Shown: positions 26,027-35,829, counted from the stretch's first letter. The stretch: DNA of 64,000 nucleotides from an uncultured Sphingomonadaceae bacterium (GCA_947493195.1 CANLQG010000009.1:1-64000), one strand, 5' to 3'. Numbers and translations: made by a program. Notes: generated by a model not told the origin, from the letters alone.

Positions 26027-27990
26027 TCTGCCGGCTCCGGCAGCAATCCGTCTTCGTCGGCCCGGCGCTCTTCACCGCGGGTGGTCGCATGGCGGCGACG
26101 CAGATCACCGATCACGCGTCCGACAAGCGCCATCGCTCCGCCCAGCGCGATCAGCAGGCCGCCGTACCAGATCCAGGTAACAAACGGCTTCCACCACAGC
26201 CGCAGCTGCCAGCGTCCATCCTCGGCCATGTTGCCGAGTGCGACGTACAGCTGGCCATTCCAGCGGGTGACGAGCGCCACCTCGCTCGTCTCACCCTGCG
26301 GGGCCCAGAAGCTGCGCGCCTGCGGGAACGTCTCTTTTGGCGGCCCACCCTTATAGGACACGAAGATATCGCCCTGCATGGCGGTCCAGTTCGGCCCTGC
26401 GACCGGGCTTATGGAGGCAAGTCTGGCCTCCCAGGGTCCGACCTCTACCGTGTCACCGGGACTGGCCGCCACCAGCCGCTCTTTCTGGAACGCCGTATCT
26501 GCCGCCACGCCGAAAAGCGCCAGGGCCACGCCGAAATGGGCCACGCACATGCCCCATACGGCCAGGGGTACACGGCGGATGCTGCGACCGCGCAGCGGCA
26601 TGAAACTGGCGATGGCGACACCAATGGACATCGCCATGCCCATCAGAGACAGGAAACTGACATCGGCCAGCACCAATACCAGCGCGAACACGGCGACGGT
26701 TACCAAGGCTATGATGAGGACCGGCAGCTTGATCCGGTCGAAACTGTCCTTGCGCCAGCGCAGCAGCGGACCCACAGCCATGATCGCCAGCATCGGCAGG
26801 AAGAAGATCGCGCTGACCGGGTCGAAATAGGGTGGCCCCACCGACACGCGCACGTCGAAGGCCTCTGTCAGCAGCGGATACAGCGTACCCAGCAGGACGA
26901 TCCCGAGTATCGCGGTGAGCGCCACGTTGTTCACCACCAGCGCACCTTCCCGGCTGAGGACGGAGAACCGCTCCCCCTCGGCGATGGTGTTTGCACGCAG
27001 CGCGAATATTACCAGCGCCCCGCCGATGTAGAGAGCCAGTAGCATCAGGATGAAGCTGCCGCGCTCCGGGTCAACGGCAAAGGCGTGAACGGAAGTAAGA
27101 ATGCCGGACCGCACGAGGAACGTGCCAACCATGCTCATCGAAAAGGCCACGACGCCCAACATGATCGTCCAGGTTCGCAGCGCGTCCCTCGCCGCCAGCA
27201 CGCTGGCCGAATGGAGCAGCGCGGTGGCAGCCAGCCAGGGCATCAGCGATGCGTTCTCGACAGGATCCCAGAACCACCATCCACCCCAGCCCAGTTCGTA
27301 ATAGGCCCAGTAGGAGCCTGCGGTGATGCCGATGGTGAGAAAGATCCACGATCCGAGAACCCATGGCCGCATGACCCTGGCAAACTCCGGCGTAACCTGC
27401 CGCGTCAGCAATGCACCCAGCGCGAAACTGAACGCGACCGACAGCCCGACATAGCCGATGTAAAGCGTGGGCGGGTGGAAGGATACGCCCATGTCCTGCA
27501 ACAGCGGGTTCAGGCCGTTGCCTTCGGGAGGTACCGGAAAAAGGCGCTCGAACGGATTGGAAGACAGGAGGATGAAGAGATAGAAGCCGATGCCGACGAA
27601 CGCCTGCGTTCCGAGCGTTGCCATCATGGTGCGCTCGGGCAGGCGCCGCTCGATAAAGGCGATCAGTCCGCCGGCAAACGCCATCACGGTAATCCACAGC
27701 AGCATCGAGCCTTCATGGTTCGCCCATGCGCCCGAGAGCTTGAAAGCCAGCGGCTTCATGGAGTGGGAGTTGGTGGCAACCAGCTTCACAGAAAGGTCGG
27801 TAACGGCAAAGGCATAAACGAGCGCCAGGAACGATACCGCGCACAAGACGCCCTGCAGCACGGCTGCCGGGCGCACGAGTGCAGCCAGTTCGTTGCCATC
27901 GTGGCGAACGCCGAAAAATGCGCCGATCAATTGCAGGACCGCAAGGGCGGCTGCAAGCCACAGGGCGGCAAGTCCGATCTCGGCGATCAT
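26023..27990 (-). CDS. ccmF: Heme lyase CcmF
   Basis: A 655-residue polytopic membrane protein that attaches heme from CcmE to apocytochrome c. The WWD heme-handling domain is visible as ELGWGGWWFWDPVENASLMP (about 225-245). SHSMKPLAFKLSGAWANHEGS and VSFHPPTLYIGYVGLSVAFS are CcmF hallmarks. A periplasmic domain precedes the last helix, where WWKPFVTWIWYGGLLIALGG is the conserved C-terminal block. It is the largest gene of the operon. Confidence 0.97.
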   Translation of the reverse strand: MIAEIGLAALWLAAALAVLQLIGAFFGVRHDGNELAALVRPAAVLQGVLCAVSFLALVYAFAVTDLSVKLVATNSHSMKPLAFKLSGAWANHEGSMLLWITVMAFAGGLIAFIERRLPERTMMATLGTQAFVGIGFYLFILLSSNPFERLFPVPPEGNGLNPLLQDMGVSFHPPTLYIGYVGLSVAFSFALGALLTRQVTPEFARVMRPWVLGSWIFLTIGITAGSYWAYYELGWGGWWFWDPVENASLMPWLAATALLHSASVLAARDALRTWTIMLGVVAFSMSMVGTFLVRSGILTSVHAFAVDPERGSFILMLLALYIGGALVIFALRANTIAEGERFSVLSREGALVVNNVALTAILGIVLLGTLYPLLTEAFDVRVSVGPPYFDPVSAIFFLPMLAIMAVGPLLRWRKDSFDRIKLPVLIIALVTVAVFALVLVLADVSFLSLMGMAMSIGVAIASFMPLRGRSIRRVPLAVWGMCVAHFGVALALFGVAADTAFQKERLVAASPGDTVEVGPWEARLASISPVAGPNWTAMQGDIFVSYKGGPPKETFPQARSFWAPQGETSEVALVTRWNGQLYVALGNMAEDGRWQLRLWWKPFVTWIWYGGLLIALGGAMALVGRVIGDLRRRHATTRGEERRADEDGLLPEPAE

Positions 27991-28472
27991 TCGCTCGAAC
28001 CCGCCATGGATTCCTGCAATTCCTCGCGCAGTTCGGCGCTGTTCATGCCTTCGAGTTCACGCGGCATGTAGTTCTCGTCGTGCTTCGCCAGCAGGTTGTC
28101 GGCGATGAACACGCCATCCGCTCGCATCGCCCCTTCGGCCACCACGCCGGAGCCTTCCACAAACAGGGCAGGCACGATGCCGGTATAGCTTACAGGTACG
28201 CGCGCCTGCCCGTCCTGCACCACGAATTCCACGGTGACGCCATCGGCAGCGGTAGTGATGGAGCCGTTCTCCACCATACCGCCGAGACGGATCGCCTGGC
28301 CCGGTTGCGGCGGTGCAGCCGCGATATCGGCGGGTACGTAGAAATAGCTAGCCTGATTGCGCAGTGCATAGGCCGCCAGCAGGCCCGCGCCCACCAGCGC
28401 CACCAGTGCGATAACCAGCAGCACCAGCCTTTGGTGCTTGGGCTTCAGCTCGCGTGATCCGGTGCTGCTCAT
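27987..28472 (-). CDS. ccmE: Heme chaperone CcmE
   Basis: A 161-residue membrane-anchored OB-fold protein (anchor about 15-37) that carries heme in the periplasm. The covalent heme ligand is His131 in LLAKHDENYMP, with Tyr135 as axial ligand. GGMVENGSI and VSYTGIVPALFVEGSGVVAEG are family motifs. The start at 28472 overlaps the ccmD stop (ATGA). Confidence 0.96.
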   Translation of the reverse strand: MSSTGSRELKPKHQRLVLLVIALVALVGAGLLAAYALRNQASYFYVPADIAAAPPQPGQAIRLGGMVENGSITTAADGVTVEFVVQDGQARVPVSYTGIVPALFVEGSGVVAEGAMRADGVFIADNLLAKHDENYMPRELEGMNSAELREELQESMAGSSE

Positions 28473-28609
28473 TTCCTGCGCGTTTCCTCTCGCCGCTTCT
28501 CGGCCCGGTGCATGGCCATCCAGCTGGATATCACCAGCGCCAGCATGCCAACCAGCGTCACGCCAAGCGCGGCATAGACAAACAGCCACTGATCGAGGGA
28601 CTCTCTCAC
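28469..28609 (-). CDS. ccmD: Heme exporter protein D (CcmD)
   Basis: A 46-residue single-pass membrane protein: MRESLDQWLFVYAALGVTLV with helix about 9-31, then a basic tail ending REETRRK. CcmD stabilises the CcmABC-CcmE complex and helps release holo-CcmE. The GTG start overlaps the ccmC stop (GTGA) and its TGA overlaps the ccmE ATG. Confidence 0.9.
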   Translation of the reverse strand: MRESLDQWLFVYAALGVTLVGMLALVISSWMAMHRAEKRREETRRK

Positions 28610-29340
28610 GCGGCCAGTTCCTCTGCCTGCAATGCCTTACGGCGCAGGCGTGCCTCGGCCTGGATATCGGCGAGGATGGCCCGCATCCGCGCCAGCACCA
28701 CCCCGCCGAACAACAGCGAGAAACCAAGCGTGGCAATCAGTAGCGGCCACAGGAACACAGGATCAATCGAACTTTGGCCCATGGTAATGCTGGGTGGTTG
28801 ATGCAGGCTGTTCCACCACACTACCGAGCGGTTGATGATCGGGATGTTGATCGCACCGACCAGCCCGAAAATTGCAGCGATCCGGCTCGATTGCCCCTCG
28901 CGTGCCAGCGACGAAGAAAGCGCGATGTAGCCGAAATAAAGGAACAGCAGGACCAGCATCGACGTAAGGCGTCCATCCCAGACCCACCAGGTGCCCCAGG
29001 TGGGACGCCCCCAGATCGATCCCGTCACGAGGCAGATAGCGGTGAACACGGCACCCGGCACTGCTGCTGCACGTGCGGCGATGGCAGCCAGCGGATGGCG
29101 CCAGACGAGTTCCACTAGGCTGGCAATAGCGATCGTCGTCCATCCACCCATCCCCAGCCAGGCGGCAGGCACATGGACGAAAAGGATACGCACCGTCTCG
29201 CCCATCAGGCGGTCGGGCGGAACCTGGGTGAGCCCCCACAGCACCGCAGCGAAGGAAATCACGAGGCCGCCGACCAACAGCGGAACTGTCAGCCATTTGG
29301 CGATCTTCAGAAAGCGGGCAGGATTGGCGAAGCCGTGCAT
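28606..29340 (-). CDS. ccmC: Heme transporter/handling protein CcmC
   Basis: A 244-residue protein with six membrane segments that loads heme onto CcmE. The WWD domain is GRPTWGTWWVWDGRLTSMLV (about 125-145), with conserved flanking histidines in FVHVPAAW and HQPPS. It is the first gene of ccmC-D-E-F-G-H-TPR. The ABC subunits ccmA and ccmB are not adjacent and must be elsewhere if the system is complete. The C-terminal tail (about 215-244) is longer than usual and charged. Confidence 0.96.
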   Translation of the reverse strand: MHGFANPARFLKIAKWLTVPLLVGGLVISFAAVLWGLTQVPPDRLMGETVRILFVHVPAAWLGMGGWTTIAIASLVELVWRHPLAAIAARAAAVPGAVFTAICLVTGSIWGRPTWGTWWVWDGRLTSMLVLLFLYFGYIALSSSLAREGQSSRIAAIFGLVGAINIPIINRSVVWWNSLHQPPSITMGQSSIDPVFLWPLLIATLGFSLLFGGVVLARMRAILADIQAEARLRRKALQAEELAA

Positions 29341-29456
29341 ATTCCGGACAAAGTCACTCGTTGGACGGTCCTTTTACAGAGCGCGTGTTGGCGAACAAGC
29401 AAAACCGGAACGTAGGGTGCGCCCAATATCTCTAACCCGGTCGCCCCAGCTATCAA

Positions 29457-30518
29457 TCAGCGACCGATCAGGGCCTGGGCCATTGCGTCGGCCACCTCGT
29501 TCGACGGCTTTCCGCTGGCATCGCTCTCGCTCCAGATCTCGCCCAGGCGACCCGGAATGCGGGCAATGCGCTTGCGAACCTCGTTGATGTCGCACGGCGT
29601 TCCCTCGCGGCGGCACAGGTATTCGTAGCTGACGTTGATGATGCCACCAGCGTTGATCACATAGTCCGGCGCATAAAGGATGCCGCGGTCGTGCAACTGC
29701 TGGCCATGATGAGGCCGAGCAAGCTGGTTGTTCGCCCCGCCGGCGACAACGGCGCAGTCGAGCCGGGCAATACCCTCCTCGTCCAGAATGGCGCCGAGCG
29801 CATTCGGGCTGAAAACGTCACACGCAACGCCCATGATCTGATCGGCGGCAACGGCGGTTCCGCCCAGTTCCTGGGCCATCGCAGCTGCACGCTTGTCATC
29901 GATATCGGCCACCGTGAGTTGCGCGCCGTCTTTCGCCAACAGTCGCGCCACTCCGCCGCCCACGGATCCGCACCCCTGCAGGGCAATGCGAACGCCTTTC
30001 ATCGATTCCGTACCGAGCTTGTGAGCAACAGCAGCCTTGATGCCGTGATAGATGCCCATGGCGGTGAACGGACCGGGATCACCACCTGCGTCGCCTTCGT
30101 CGGCCGGAAGGCCGCAGACATGCTCTGTGCGGGTGTGGATGGCGACCATGTCGGCCTCGGTCGCGCCCACATCCTCCGCCGTGACGTAGCGGCCGTCCAG
30201 CGCTTCGACAGCGTCACCGAATGCGTGCAGCATCGCTTCGGTCTTGGTGCGATCCTTGTCGAGCAGGACCACGGCCTTGCCGCCGCCGATCGGAAGCCCG
30301 GCCATGGCATTCTTGTAACTCATGCCGCGCGACAGGCGCAGCGCGTCACGCATGCCCTTGGCCGGGTCTTCGTAATGCCAGAATCGCGTGCCGCCCGCAG
30401 CGGGGCCAAGGTGCGTGGAATGCAGCGCGATAATTGCGGTCAAACCGCTGGCGCGGTCATGCACCACCTCTACGCGCTCGTGCTCGTCCCAGTCGGGTTC
30501 GCTCCAGAATGCCGGCAT
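29457..30518 (-). CDS. Leucine/phenylalanine/valine-type amino acid dehydrogenase
   Basis: A 353-residue NAD-dependent Glu/Leu/Phe/Val dehydrogenase family enzyme that oxidatively deaminates branched-chain or aromatic amino acids. The N-terminal catalytic domain has GPAAGGTR, MSYKNAMAGL (Lys69) and GGGKAVV (Lys81, the likely catalytic Lys). The Rossmann part has GCGSVGGGVARLL and YAPDYVINAGGIINVSYEY. It is closest in feel to leucine dehydrogenase; exact specificity cannot be read. No operon partner. Confidence 0.9.
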   Translation of the reverse strand: MPAFWSEPDWDEHERVEVVHDRASGLTAIIALHSTHLGPAAGGTRFWHYEDPAKGMRDALRLSRGMSYKNAMAGLPIGGGKAVVLLDKDRTKTEAMLHAFGDAVEALDGRYVTAEDVGATEADMVAIHTRTEHVCGLPADEGDAGGDPGPFTAMGIYHGIKAAVAHKLGTESMKGVRIALQGCGSVGGGVARLLAKDGAQLTVADIDDKRAAAMAQELGGTAVAADQIMGVACDVFSPNALGAILDEEGIARLDCAVVAGGANNQLARPHHGQQLHDRGILYAPDYVINAGGIINVSYEYLCRREGTPCDINEVRKRIARIPGRLGEIWSESDASGKPSNEVADAMAQALIGR

Positions 30519-30568
30519 GGCCCTTGCCCTCTTTAGTTACAAGACTGGCAAGCAAGCCCTTGAGAAAA

Positions 30569-30645
30569 TGGGGCGATCGAGGGGTCTCGAACCCCCGACC
30601 TCCGGTACCACAAACCGGCGCTCTAACCAACTGAGCTACGATCGC
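30569..30645 (-). tRNA. tRNA-His (anticodon GTG)
   Basis: The minus-strand cloverleaf has acceptor GCGATCG/CGATCGC, D arm GCTC/GAGC, anticodon stem CCGGT/ACCGG with loop TTGTGGT (anticodon GTG), T arm GGGGGTTCGAGACCCCT, discriminator C and encoded CCA. The base 5' of position 1 (30646) encodes G, the extra G-1 identity element of tRNA-His. Confidence 0.96.
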
Positions 30646-30841
30646 CACAAGAACCAGGCACACATGCCGAGAGGCGGCCTGTTAGGGGTCTGCGCCGTTC
30701 GGTCAACCCGCATTCGGCGCGGGCGCGAGCCTGTTGCACAACTTACCGCCGAAGCAAAGTGAAAAGTGCGCAAAGAGCATACACACGCAAGAATATTTCG
30801 CGGGCTTGAAAGCGCGTGGCCCTCCCCTAATGATTGCGTGC

Positions 30842-31474
30842 ATGACGACTCCGGGCAACACCTCCCCCGCCATCCTGATGCAGGACAAACGCGTGCGCCA
30901 TGTGCCGAGCTCGCGGCTCACCTTGCTCACCGCTGCGGAGTTCCTCCCGCCGGACCTGTGCGAAGGATTGATCGCACTGATCGACAAGGACCGCCGCCCC
31001 TCCACCATCGCCGATGCGAACGGGGACGACTATTTTCGCACGAGCGAGACCTGCGATCTCGATCCTGCCGAAGCCGCAGTGAAAGACCTTGAAGACAGGC
31101 TGTTCGCATTGAACGGCATCGACCCGGCCCATGGCGAACCCGTGCAGGGCCAGCGCTATGCAGTGGGCCAGGAATTCAAGGCGCATACCGACTATTTCGA
31201 ACCGCAAGGCGCCGATTTCGAGAAATACTGCGGCGTGGCCGGAAACCGGACCTGGACCTTCATGGTCTATCTGAACAAGGTCGAAGCGGGCGGTGCCACC
31301 CGCTTCAAGGTGATCGGCAAGACCTTCCAGCCCGAAGCCGGACGCCTGCTATGCTGGGACAACAAGCGGCCCGACGGCACCTGCAATGCGGCTACACTTC
31401 ATCATGGGATGAAGGTGCGCGCCGGAGTGAAATACGTGATTACCAAGTGGTATCGCGAAAGGCCGTGGGGCTAG
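30842..31474 (+). CDS. 2-oxoglutarate/Fe(II) oxygenase, prolyl 4-hydroxylase-like
   Basis: A 210-residue dioxygenase domain. The Fe(II) facial triad is His115 and Asp117 in KAHTDYF plus His187 in ATLHHGMKV; Lys197 (GVKYVITKW) would bind 2-oxoglutarate. FMVYLNKVEAGGATRF is the typical P4H strand pair. The natural substrate (protein prolyl, amino acid or other) is unknown. ATG at 30842 is preferred; ATG at 30830 adds four residues. A terminator follows at once. Confidence 0.88.
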   Translation: MTTPGNTSPAILMQDKRVRHVPSSRLTLLTAAEFLPPDLCEGLIALIDKDRRPSTIADANGDDYFRTSETCDLDPAEAAVKDLEDRLFALNGIDPAHGEPVQGQRYAVGQEFKAHTDYFEPQGADFEKYCGVAGNRTWTFMVYLNKVEAGGATRFKVIGKTFQPEAGRLLCWDNKRPDGTCNAATLHHGMKVRAGVKYVITKWYRERPWG

Positions 31475-31484
31475 CCTCAAACAA

Positions 31485-31512
31485 AAAGGGCGACCCCGCA
31501 GGACCGCCCTTT
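31485..31512. terminator. Bidirectional terminator between P4H-like gene and rpmE
   Basis: AAAGGGCG at 31485-31492 pairs with CGCCCTTT at 31505-31512 around a 12-base loop. The run of A before it gives the U-tract for minus-strand rpmE transcription; on the plus strand the U-tract is only three bases. Confidence 0.8.
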
Positions 31513-31542
31513 CATGAATTCGTCGCAATGTCGCGAAGAAGC

Positions 31543-31770
31543 TTATTTCTTCTTGAGCGAGAGACCGCCGAAGCGCTTGTTGAACTGGGCAACGCGGCCG
31601 CCGTCCTGAAGGCGCTGCGGTCCGCCGGTCCAGGCCGGGTGGCTGGTCGGGTCGATTTCGAGGTTCATCGTATCGCCCTCGCTGCCCCAGGTGGAGCGCG
31701 TCTGGAATTCGGTACCATCAGTCATCTTGACGTTGATCATGTGGTAATCGGGGTGGGTATCGGCCTTCAT
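31543..31770 (-). CDS. rpmE: 50S ribosomal protein L31
   Basis: A 75-residue L31 starting [20 protein letters not shown]. It lacks the zinc-binding cysteines, as in most alphaproteobacterial forms. AAAGGACA lies about 9 nt upstream of ATG. The C-terminal [13 protein letters not shown] is typical. It lies downstream of fabZ on the same strand (95-bp gap) and ends at a terminator. Confidence 0.96.
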   Translation of the reverse strand: MKADTHPDYHMINVKMTDGTEFQTRSTWGSEGDTMNLEIDPTSHPAWTGGPQRLQDGGRVAQFNKRFGGLSLKKK

Positions 31771-31865
31771 GGCATTGTCCTTTGCGTTCGACCGGTTCCG
31801 ACCGATCTGCAGATGGGGATTTCGAGAAGGCGCGCGGTTAGCGACCAGGCGCGCCAATTGCAACC

Positions 31866-32321
31866 TTATTCGGGTGGATCGGCGATCATCGCGGTAAAGC
31901 TGACATCGCATGTCACCTTGTCATCGACGCTCGCCTTGCCCACGAACTTGCAGATCTTGCTGCGTTGCTGGGTGAAGGCAACATCCAGCTTCAACAGGCA
32001 GCCGGGCAACACCGGAGCGCGAAACTTGGCGTTCTCTATCGCCATGAAATAGACGAGCTTGCCGCTGTCGGCCAGATCGAGTGTTTCAATGCCGAGAATA
32101 CCCGCGGCCTGTGCCAGCGCCTCGATCTGCAATACGCCGGGCATGATCGGGCGGCCCGGAAAGTGCCCCTGGAAGAACCCTTCGTTGAAGGTCACCGCCT
32201 TGGTGGCGCTGATCCGCTCCCCCTTCACCAGCTCGTCGACCCGGTCGACCAGCAGCATCGGGTAGCGATGGGGCAGAGCCTTGAGAATCCTTACGACATC
32301 GTAATCCGGCGTTTGGCTCAT
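31866..32321 (-). CDS. fabZ: 3-hydroxyacyl-ACP dehydratase FabZ
   Basis: A 151-residue hot-dog-fold dehydratase of fatty acid synthesis. The active-site block [20 protein letters not shown] holds the catalytic His and Glu (about residues 52 and 66). [12 protein letters not shown] at the start is standard. In most Gram-negatives fabZ sits between lpxD and lpxA; here its neighbours are skp and rpmE, which fits an organism without classical LPS. Confidence 0.97.
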   Translation of the reverse strand: MSQTPDYDVVRILKALPHRYPMLLVDRVDELVKGERISATKAVTFNEGFFQGHFPGRPIMPGVLQIEALAQAAGILGIETLDLADSGKLVYFMAIENAKFRAPVLPGCLLKLDVAFTQQRSKICKFVGKASVDDKVTCDVSFTAMIADPPE

Positions 32322-32344
32322 GACCCTGCCCCTTCGAACTCGGC

Positions 32345-33013
32345 TTAGCGACCAGTGGCAGCCGGCTGCTGCGGTGCAGCGGCCTGGGCTGCTGCGGCGG
32401 CTTCCTGCTGGGCACGCAGTTCGGCCGGCAGCCAGCCGTTGGGCGGAACCAGCTGGGCGCTGGGGATCAGCGAATTGAGCTGGGCCAGAACGGCTTCGTT
32501 CAGGTTGTGGCTGGCTTCCGCGTGAAGAATCGTTTCCGGCGAAATGACGAGGGTAACACCCTGTGCGCGCGCCGCATTCTGGATAGCCGTGCCAAGCTGA
32601 TCGCGGATTTGCTCTTCGACATAGGCCTGGCTGAGCGCGACCGGTGCGAGAATCTGCTGCAGTTCGTTCTGGCCGTTCTGCTGGATCTGCTGGATCTGCG
32701 CGGCCTGCTGCTGCAGCGCAGCCTGATCGGCATTGGGCTGCTGACGGGCGGTGTTGAAAGCCTGCACCAGCGGATCGAGGTGCGCCTGGATAGCGGCGCG
32801 ACGGGTCTCAGCCTGCTGGAACTGCGCGGCATAGGTCGTCTGGCGCTGCTGCTGCGCGGTCTGGTAGGCAGAGGAATTGGCAACCACGGCCGTCACGTTG
32901 ACGAATCCGACACGCTGGTTTTCCTGTGCAGCTGCGGGTGCAACGGCGACGGGTGCGACAACTGTCGCGGCAGCGAGAACGGCACCGAGCGCCGATTTCA
33001 TGACAATATTCAT
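32345..33013 (-). CDS. OmpH/Skp-family periplasmic chaperone
   Basis: A 222-residue secreted protein: signal peptide (cleavage near AAAQ, about residue 30), then [20 protein letters not shown], the OmpH-family start, and a Gln/Ala-rich coiled-coil arm (about 50-120). Skp proteins hold unfolded outer-membrane proteins on the way to BamA. The C-terminus (about 180-222) is unusually Ala/Gln/Pro-rich. The ATG overlaps the bamA stop by one base (TAATG). Confidence 0.85.
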   Translation of the reverse strand: MNIVMKSALGAVLAAATVVAPVAVAPAAAQENQRVGFVNVTAVVANSSAYQTAQQQRQTTYAAQFQQAETRRAAIQAHLDPLVQAFNTARQQPNADQAALQQQAAQIQQIQQNGQNELQQILAPVALSQAYVEEQIRDQLGTAIQNAARAQGVTLVISPETILHAEASHNLNEAVLAQLNSLIPSAQLVPPNGWLPAELRAQQEAAAAAQAAAPQQPAATGR

Positions 33014-35718
33014 TAGAATTGCGTTCCTACGTTGAAGGAAAAAGTTTTCGTTTCGTCCCCGCGCTCCGATAGCACATCGTAAGCTACATCGATCCTGAAC
33101 GGACCGAAGGGCGAGTTCCAGTTCACGCCGATACCCGCGGTGACGCGAGGCGAAGGCGTGTCACCAAGGAATTCCTCGGTAAACGGCGGAAGCTGCTGGC
33201 CTGCAGGCTCGTTTACGCGGCCATCAGGGCCTACAAGATTGGTGGTGAGCAACGACCCGATGATCTGGCCATTGTCGCCGAGGATAGTCTGCACGTAGAG
33301 AGGATTGCCCTGCCCGTCGCGCTGCGGGATGAACAGGCCATCCGGCAGCGGGCTCTGGGTGAGCTGCGGCGTATCCACGTTGAACACCGAACCGACATCG
33401 ACGAACACCGACGGACGCAAGCCCAGTTCCCGCGCACCGGAACCCAGAGGAATCTCGATTTCCGCACGCGCGAGGTAATAGGCCTCGCCGCCGAGCGCAT
33501 CATCCTGGTTGCGGCGATCACCCAGCGGAATCAGGACCTGGTTGTTGTTCTCGTCACGCTCGTAGAAGCGGCGCACCACGCGCGGGCCCACGCCGCGAAT
33601 GTCGAAGCCGCGGATCTGGCCTTCACCAAGGAAGAAGCGGTCCGTAAGCAGCACGTCGTCGCCGAGACCGTTGATATAGCCGCCTTCCAAACGGAGCGAA
33701 CCAATGAAGCCCGCCCCCAGTGGCCAGTACTTGGCAGCATTTACGCGCGTGCGAACATAGCGCGTGTCTCCGCCCAGTCCGGCGAACTGTAACTGGAGCT
33801 GCACATTCTCACCGCGCGTCGGGCGAATGCGGCTGTCCAGCGAGCTGTAGTTGAGCGTGAGGCCGAGAATGGACTGCAAACGGTCACCCAGCGCGTCGCA
33901 TAGGTAACGTCCCGCCAGCAGCGGCTCGCACTGCGCCACCCCATCACCGTCGAAGTCGGCGAAGAACTGCTGCTCCGCCACGGTCACCTGCTGGTAGTTC
34001 AGTGTATAGCTGCCCAGCAAGCTCATGTATTCGGTGAGCGGAACACCCATACGCAGAGAGATGCCGGTCGTGGCCTGCTCGTAAGTCGCACTGCTACGGT
34101 TGAAGTAACCGTTATTGTAGTCCTGGCGGTATATGTCGAAGCCCAGCGCGATATCGCGGTCGAACACCTTGGGCTCTGTGAAGCTGATGTTCGCTGATCG
34201 CGAATAGCGCGAATAGTTGACGCCAAGACCGATGGTCTGGCCGCGACCGCGGAAGTTGTTCTGCCGGATCGAGCCGTTGAAAATGAAGCTTTCGAGCGAG
34301 GAGAAACCAGCAGACAGCGAAAGTTCGCCGGTCGGCTCTTCCTGCACATTGGCCTGCAGGATAATGCGGTCGGGGCTGGATCCTTCGACCTGTTCGACCT
34401 CGAAATTTTCCTGGAAATAGCCCAGCGAATTGATGCGTGCGGATGAACGGGCAACCTGCAGCGAACTGAAGGCGTCTCCCTCCGCAATACGGAACTCGCG
34501 CCGGATCACCTTGTCCTGCGTGAGCGTGTTGCCGTTGATCTCGATCGCCTCGACATAGACGCGCGGCGCGTCGGCCACGGTAAAGGTCACGTCCATCGTG
34601 CGGGTTTCGGGATTGCGCGTGATGCGCGGACGCACATCAGCGAAAGCGTAGCCAAAGGCACCGGCGGTCTCGGTCAGACCTTCTATGGTGTTGTCGATGA
34701 GTTCGGCATTATACCAGTCGCCGTTTTCCATCGAAAGACCGGCCGAAAGCTGTTCGGAAGAAAAGTCGCGCAGCTGGCTCACGACTTCGACATCGCCAAA
34801 GGTGTAGCGCTCGCCCTCTTCCACCACGTAAGTAATGATGAAGTCGCGCTTGTCCGGGGTCAGTTCTGCCACCGCAGATACCACGCGGAAATCGGCATAA
34901 CCCTCAGTCAGGTAGAACTGGCGCAGTTTCTGCTGGTCGAACGCAAGGCGGTCGGGATCGTAGCTCGTGTTGGAGCTAAAGAGGGCAAACAGGCTGTCTT
35001 CGCGCGTGACCATCTCGTCGCGCAAGTCACCGTCGGAGAACACCTCGTTACCGATGATGTTGATCTGGCGAACCTTGGACTTGGGGCCTTCGGAAATTTC
35101 GAAGATCACGTCCACGCGGTTCTGGTCCAGCATCACCATCTGCGGCTCTACCGTGGCGGCGAAGCGGCCCTGTCGCTTGTACAGCTCGATAATGCGGGCA
35201 ACGTCGGCACGCACGCGGCTGCGCGTGAAGATCTGGCGCGGCGCCAGGTTGATTTCGGGGACGATCTTGTCGTTATCGATCCTGCGGTTGCCCTCCAGGA
35301 TGATGCGGTTGATGATCGGGTTTTCCTCGACCGTGATCACGACCGCGCCAGTATCTTCGTTGAAGGCGATCTGAAAGTCGGCGAACAGTTCGGTCTGCGC
35401 GAGATCGAGCAGCGCCTGGTCACCGGCCGCCGCCGTATAGGTCTGACCGGGTCGCAGCTGGATGTAGGAAACGATGGTTTCCGGCTCCAGCCGCTGGGCA
35501 CCAGCCACGGCGATGGAGCGAATGAGGTTGCCCTCCTGCACCTGCGGGGCCTCTGCCTGCGCGGTGGCAGCATCCTCCTGCTGCGTGGCGGCCGTCGCTT
35601 GCGCTTGCGCATCGACATCCTGCGCCAGCGCCTGCGCGGGCAATCCTGCGAGCATCGTGCAACCCAAGAGGGTCGCCGCGTAATGCTGGGAAATTATCGT
35701 CCTGGCCTTGGAACCCAT
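33013..35718 (-). CDS. bamA: Outer membrane protein assembly factor BamA
   Basis: A 901-residue protein with a signal peptide (to about residue 32), five POTRA domains (about 60-430, beginning IRSIAVAGAQRLEPETIVSY) and a C-terminal Omp85 beta-barrel. The barrel shows the conserved VRGF-type QIRGFDIRGVGPR and the closing strand FGPFRIDVAYDVLSE...FNVGTQF ending in Phe. It inserts beta-barrel proteins into the outer membrane. A Gln/Ala-rich stretch (35-60) precedes POTRA1. It lies between rseP and skp. Confidence 0.97.
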   Translation of the reverse strand: MGSKARTIISQHYAATLLGCTMLAGLPAQALAQDVDAQAQATAATQQEDAATAQAEAPQVQEGNLIRSIAVAGAQRLEPETIVSYIQLRPGQTYTAAAGDQALLDLAQTELFADFQIAFNEDTGAVVITVEENPIINRIILEGNRRIDNDKIVPEINLAPRQIFTRSRVRADVARIIELYKRQGRFAATVEPQMVMLDQNRVDVIFEISEGPKSKVRQINIIGNEVFSDGDLRDEMVTREDSLFALFSSNTSYDPDRLAFDQQKLRQFYLTEGYADFRVVSAVAELTPDKRDFIITYVVEEGERYTFGDVEVVSQLRDFSSEQLSAGLSMENGDWYNAELIDNTIEGLTETAGAFGYAFADVRPRITRNPETRTMDVTFTVADAPRVYVEAIEINGNTLTQDKVIRREFRIAEGDAFSSLQVARSSARINSLGYFQENFEVEQVEGSSPDRIILQANVQEEPTGELSLSAGFSSLESFIFNGSIRQNNFRGRGQTIGLGVNYSRYSRSANISFTEPKVFDRDIALGFDIYRQDYNNGYFNRSSATYEQATTGISLRMGVPLTEYMSLLGSYTLNYQQVTVAEQQFFADFDGDGVAQCEPLLAGRYLCDALGDRLQSILGLTLNYSSLDSRIRPTRGENVQLQLQFAGLGGDTRYVRTRVNAAKYWPLGAGFIGSLRLEGGYINGLGDDVLLTDRFFLGEGQIRGFDIRGVGPRVVRRFYERDENNNQVLIPLGDRRNQDDALGGEAYYLARAEIEIPLGSGARELGLRPSVFVDVGSVFNVDTPQLTQSPLPDGLFIPQRDGQGNPLYVQTILGDNGQIIGSLLTTNLVGPDGRVNEPAGQQLPPFTEEFLGDTPSPRVTAGIGVNWNSPFGPFRIDVAYDVLSERGDETKTFSFNVGTQF

Positions 35719-35829
35719 TATCCGTCCACTCTTGTCGACACTAGCGCATCGGCGAGGCGGTTAACTGGTACGCCCACCCCCTGCGAGCATCAGTCACCTG
35801 TCTCAATTGCGAAAAGCGCCCTTGCCCGA

